A stretch of DNA of 64,000 bases, taken from assembly GCA_022827625.1 (NCBI GenBank), contig JAJEIE010000014.1, positions 1 to 64,000 of the forward strand. The letters are read 5' to 3'. Shown piece after piece: positions 63,465-64,000 of this stretch. Origin of the DNA: Candidatus Poribacteria bacterium (GTDB lineage Bacteria > Poribacteria > WGA-4E > WGA-3G). Numbering within the stretch: position 1 is the stretch's first letter; each line of letters opens with the position of its first letter. A model generated the notes under the pieces. The model ran no database searches. It was given only the letters and a program-made list of their open reading frames with translations, and was not told where the DNA came from. A program made the translations under genes and the position numbers.

Positions 63465-63806
63465 TTAGGCAGACAGTGCCGTAACCGCGGTGTCCTCGTC
63501 GTCGTAATGCTCGAACAGGTTGACCACCCGACTCAGCACGACCAAGTTCTTGATGTTTCTCCCGACATTGATCGCACCCATACGCCCGTTCTTGCGAGTC
63601 GCAGCAGCGCGTGCCTCCATCAGAGTCCCGAGTCCTGAACTGTCAATCATACTGACATTCCCGAAATTGATGAGGATGCGAGGCGTATCAGAAGTCTCTA
63701 TCTGCGGTAAGATGACTTCCCGTAATTCCGATACAGAGTCTCCTACAATCTTTCCAGTGGGTTCCAAAATCGAAATGCCATTTTGCTGGCGAATTTGCGT
63801 TGTCAT
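63465..63806 (-). CDS. STAS-domain anti-sigma factor antagonist
   Basis: A 113-residue single STAS domain. MIDSSGLGTL carries the phosphorylatable Ser, and LINFGNVSMIDSSG and VVLSRVVNLFEHYDDEDTAV are typical of SpoIIAA/RsbV proteins. In relatives, the unphosphorylated form binds an anti-sigma kinase and frees a sigma factor. No kinase or phosphatase partner lies in the window. It has AGGAG before the ATG and its own terminator. The region to 64000 is AT-rich with no gene seen. Confidence 0.92.
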   Translation of the reverse strand: MTTQIRQQNGISILEPTGKIVGDSVSELREVILPQIETSDTPRILINFGNVSMIDSSGLGTLMEARAAATRKNGRMGAINVGRNIKNLVVLSRVVNLFEHYDDEDTAVTALSA

Positions 63807-64000
63807 TTTTTTTCTCCTACTGTTTTTTAGAAAACATTGTGAATTTTAATTGTGTTACTCTTTAAGCGTTCAATATTAATAAACGTCATTTTTCGATATT
63901 CGTTTACTTAGTCTGATTTTAAACCAAAAAAGTTCGTTTTTTTTTATTAATTTGAAGTTCAACAGCGAAAAATTATTTGGCTGCCCTGCTACCGCTGGCG

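Overview
The window looks like chromosome of an uncultured Gram-negative bacterium whose gene content resembles Candidatus Poribacteria. This is an inference from content: type I sulfatases, a phytanoyl-CoA-type dioxygenase, Gfo/Idh/MocA oxidoreductases, LamG, ThuA, M81 and heparinase-like proteins stand beside an Omp85/TamB outer-membrane pair. The organism uses selenocysteine: two genes (a formate dehydrogenase and selD) carry in-frame UGA codons followed by hairpins. No tRNA, rRNA, CRISPR array or intact insertion sequence was seen.

Layout. 1-15850: a catabolic or accessory region with a kelch protein, two zinc dehydrogenases, two Gfo/Idh/MocA enzymes, two sulfatases, two Fe(II)/2-oxoglutarate-type oxygenases, ThuA, a PD-(D/E)XK-like protein, an unusual RDD-PspA fusion, an aldo/keto reductase and a beta-barrel protein whose signal peptide is cut off by stop codons. 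15965-21473: a partial peptide-type ABC system, a cupin, an aquaporin and an Hsp20 gene with two perfect sigma54 promoters. 21863-25773: udk diverges from a biosynthetic operon, aroF (DAHP synthase) then leuA (isopropylmalate synthase). The operon is preceded by a leader peptide with five alternating Leu-Tyr codon pairs and an intrinsic terminator, apparently a two-amino-acid attenuator. 25928-38521: pepA, a Uma2 protein, a cupin, the selenoprotein formate dehydrogenase, and a nucleoside-type (BMP) ABC transporter split into two divergent halves.

38596-57300: a long minus-strand run read from the right as alarmone hydrolase, sugar isomerase, selD, pyrE, a YmdB-like phosphodiesterase, xseA, xseB, dxs, tlyA, tamB, and an Omp85 protein. 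Most junctions in this run hold a 57-173 base palindromic, word-repeat element, and related elements sit in frame inside tamB and tlyA. 57440-63806: M81 metallopeptidase, LamG protein, a second PD-(D/E)XK-like protein, a decayed ATPase-like gene, a heparinase-like protein and a STAS-domain protein.

The most interesting signals are the Leu-Tyr attenuator before aroF-leuA, the junction-repeat family with stop codons embedded in its repeated words, repeats whose hairpin stems change in a compensated way between copies, the RDD-PspA fusion, and the tandem sigma54 promoters at hsp20.
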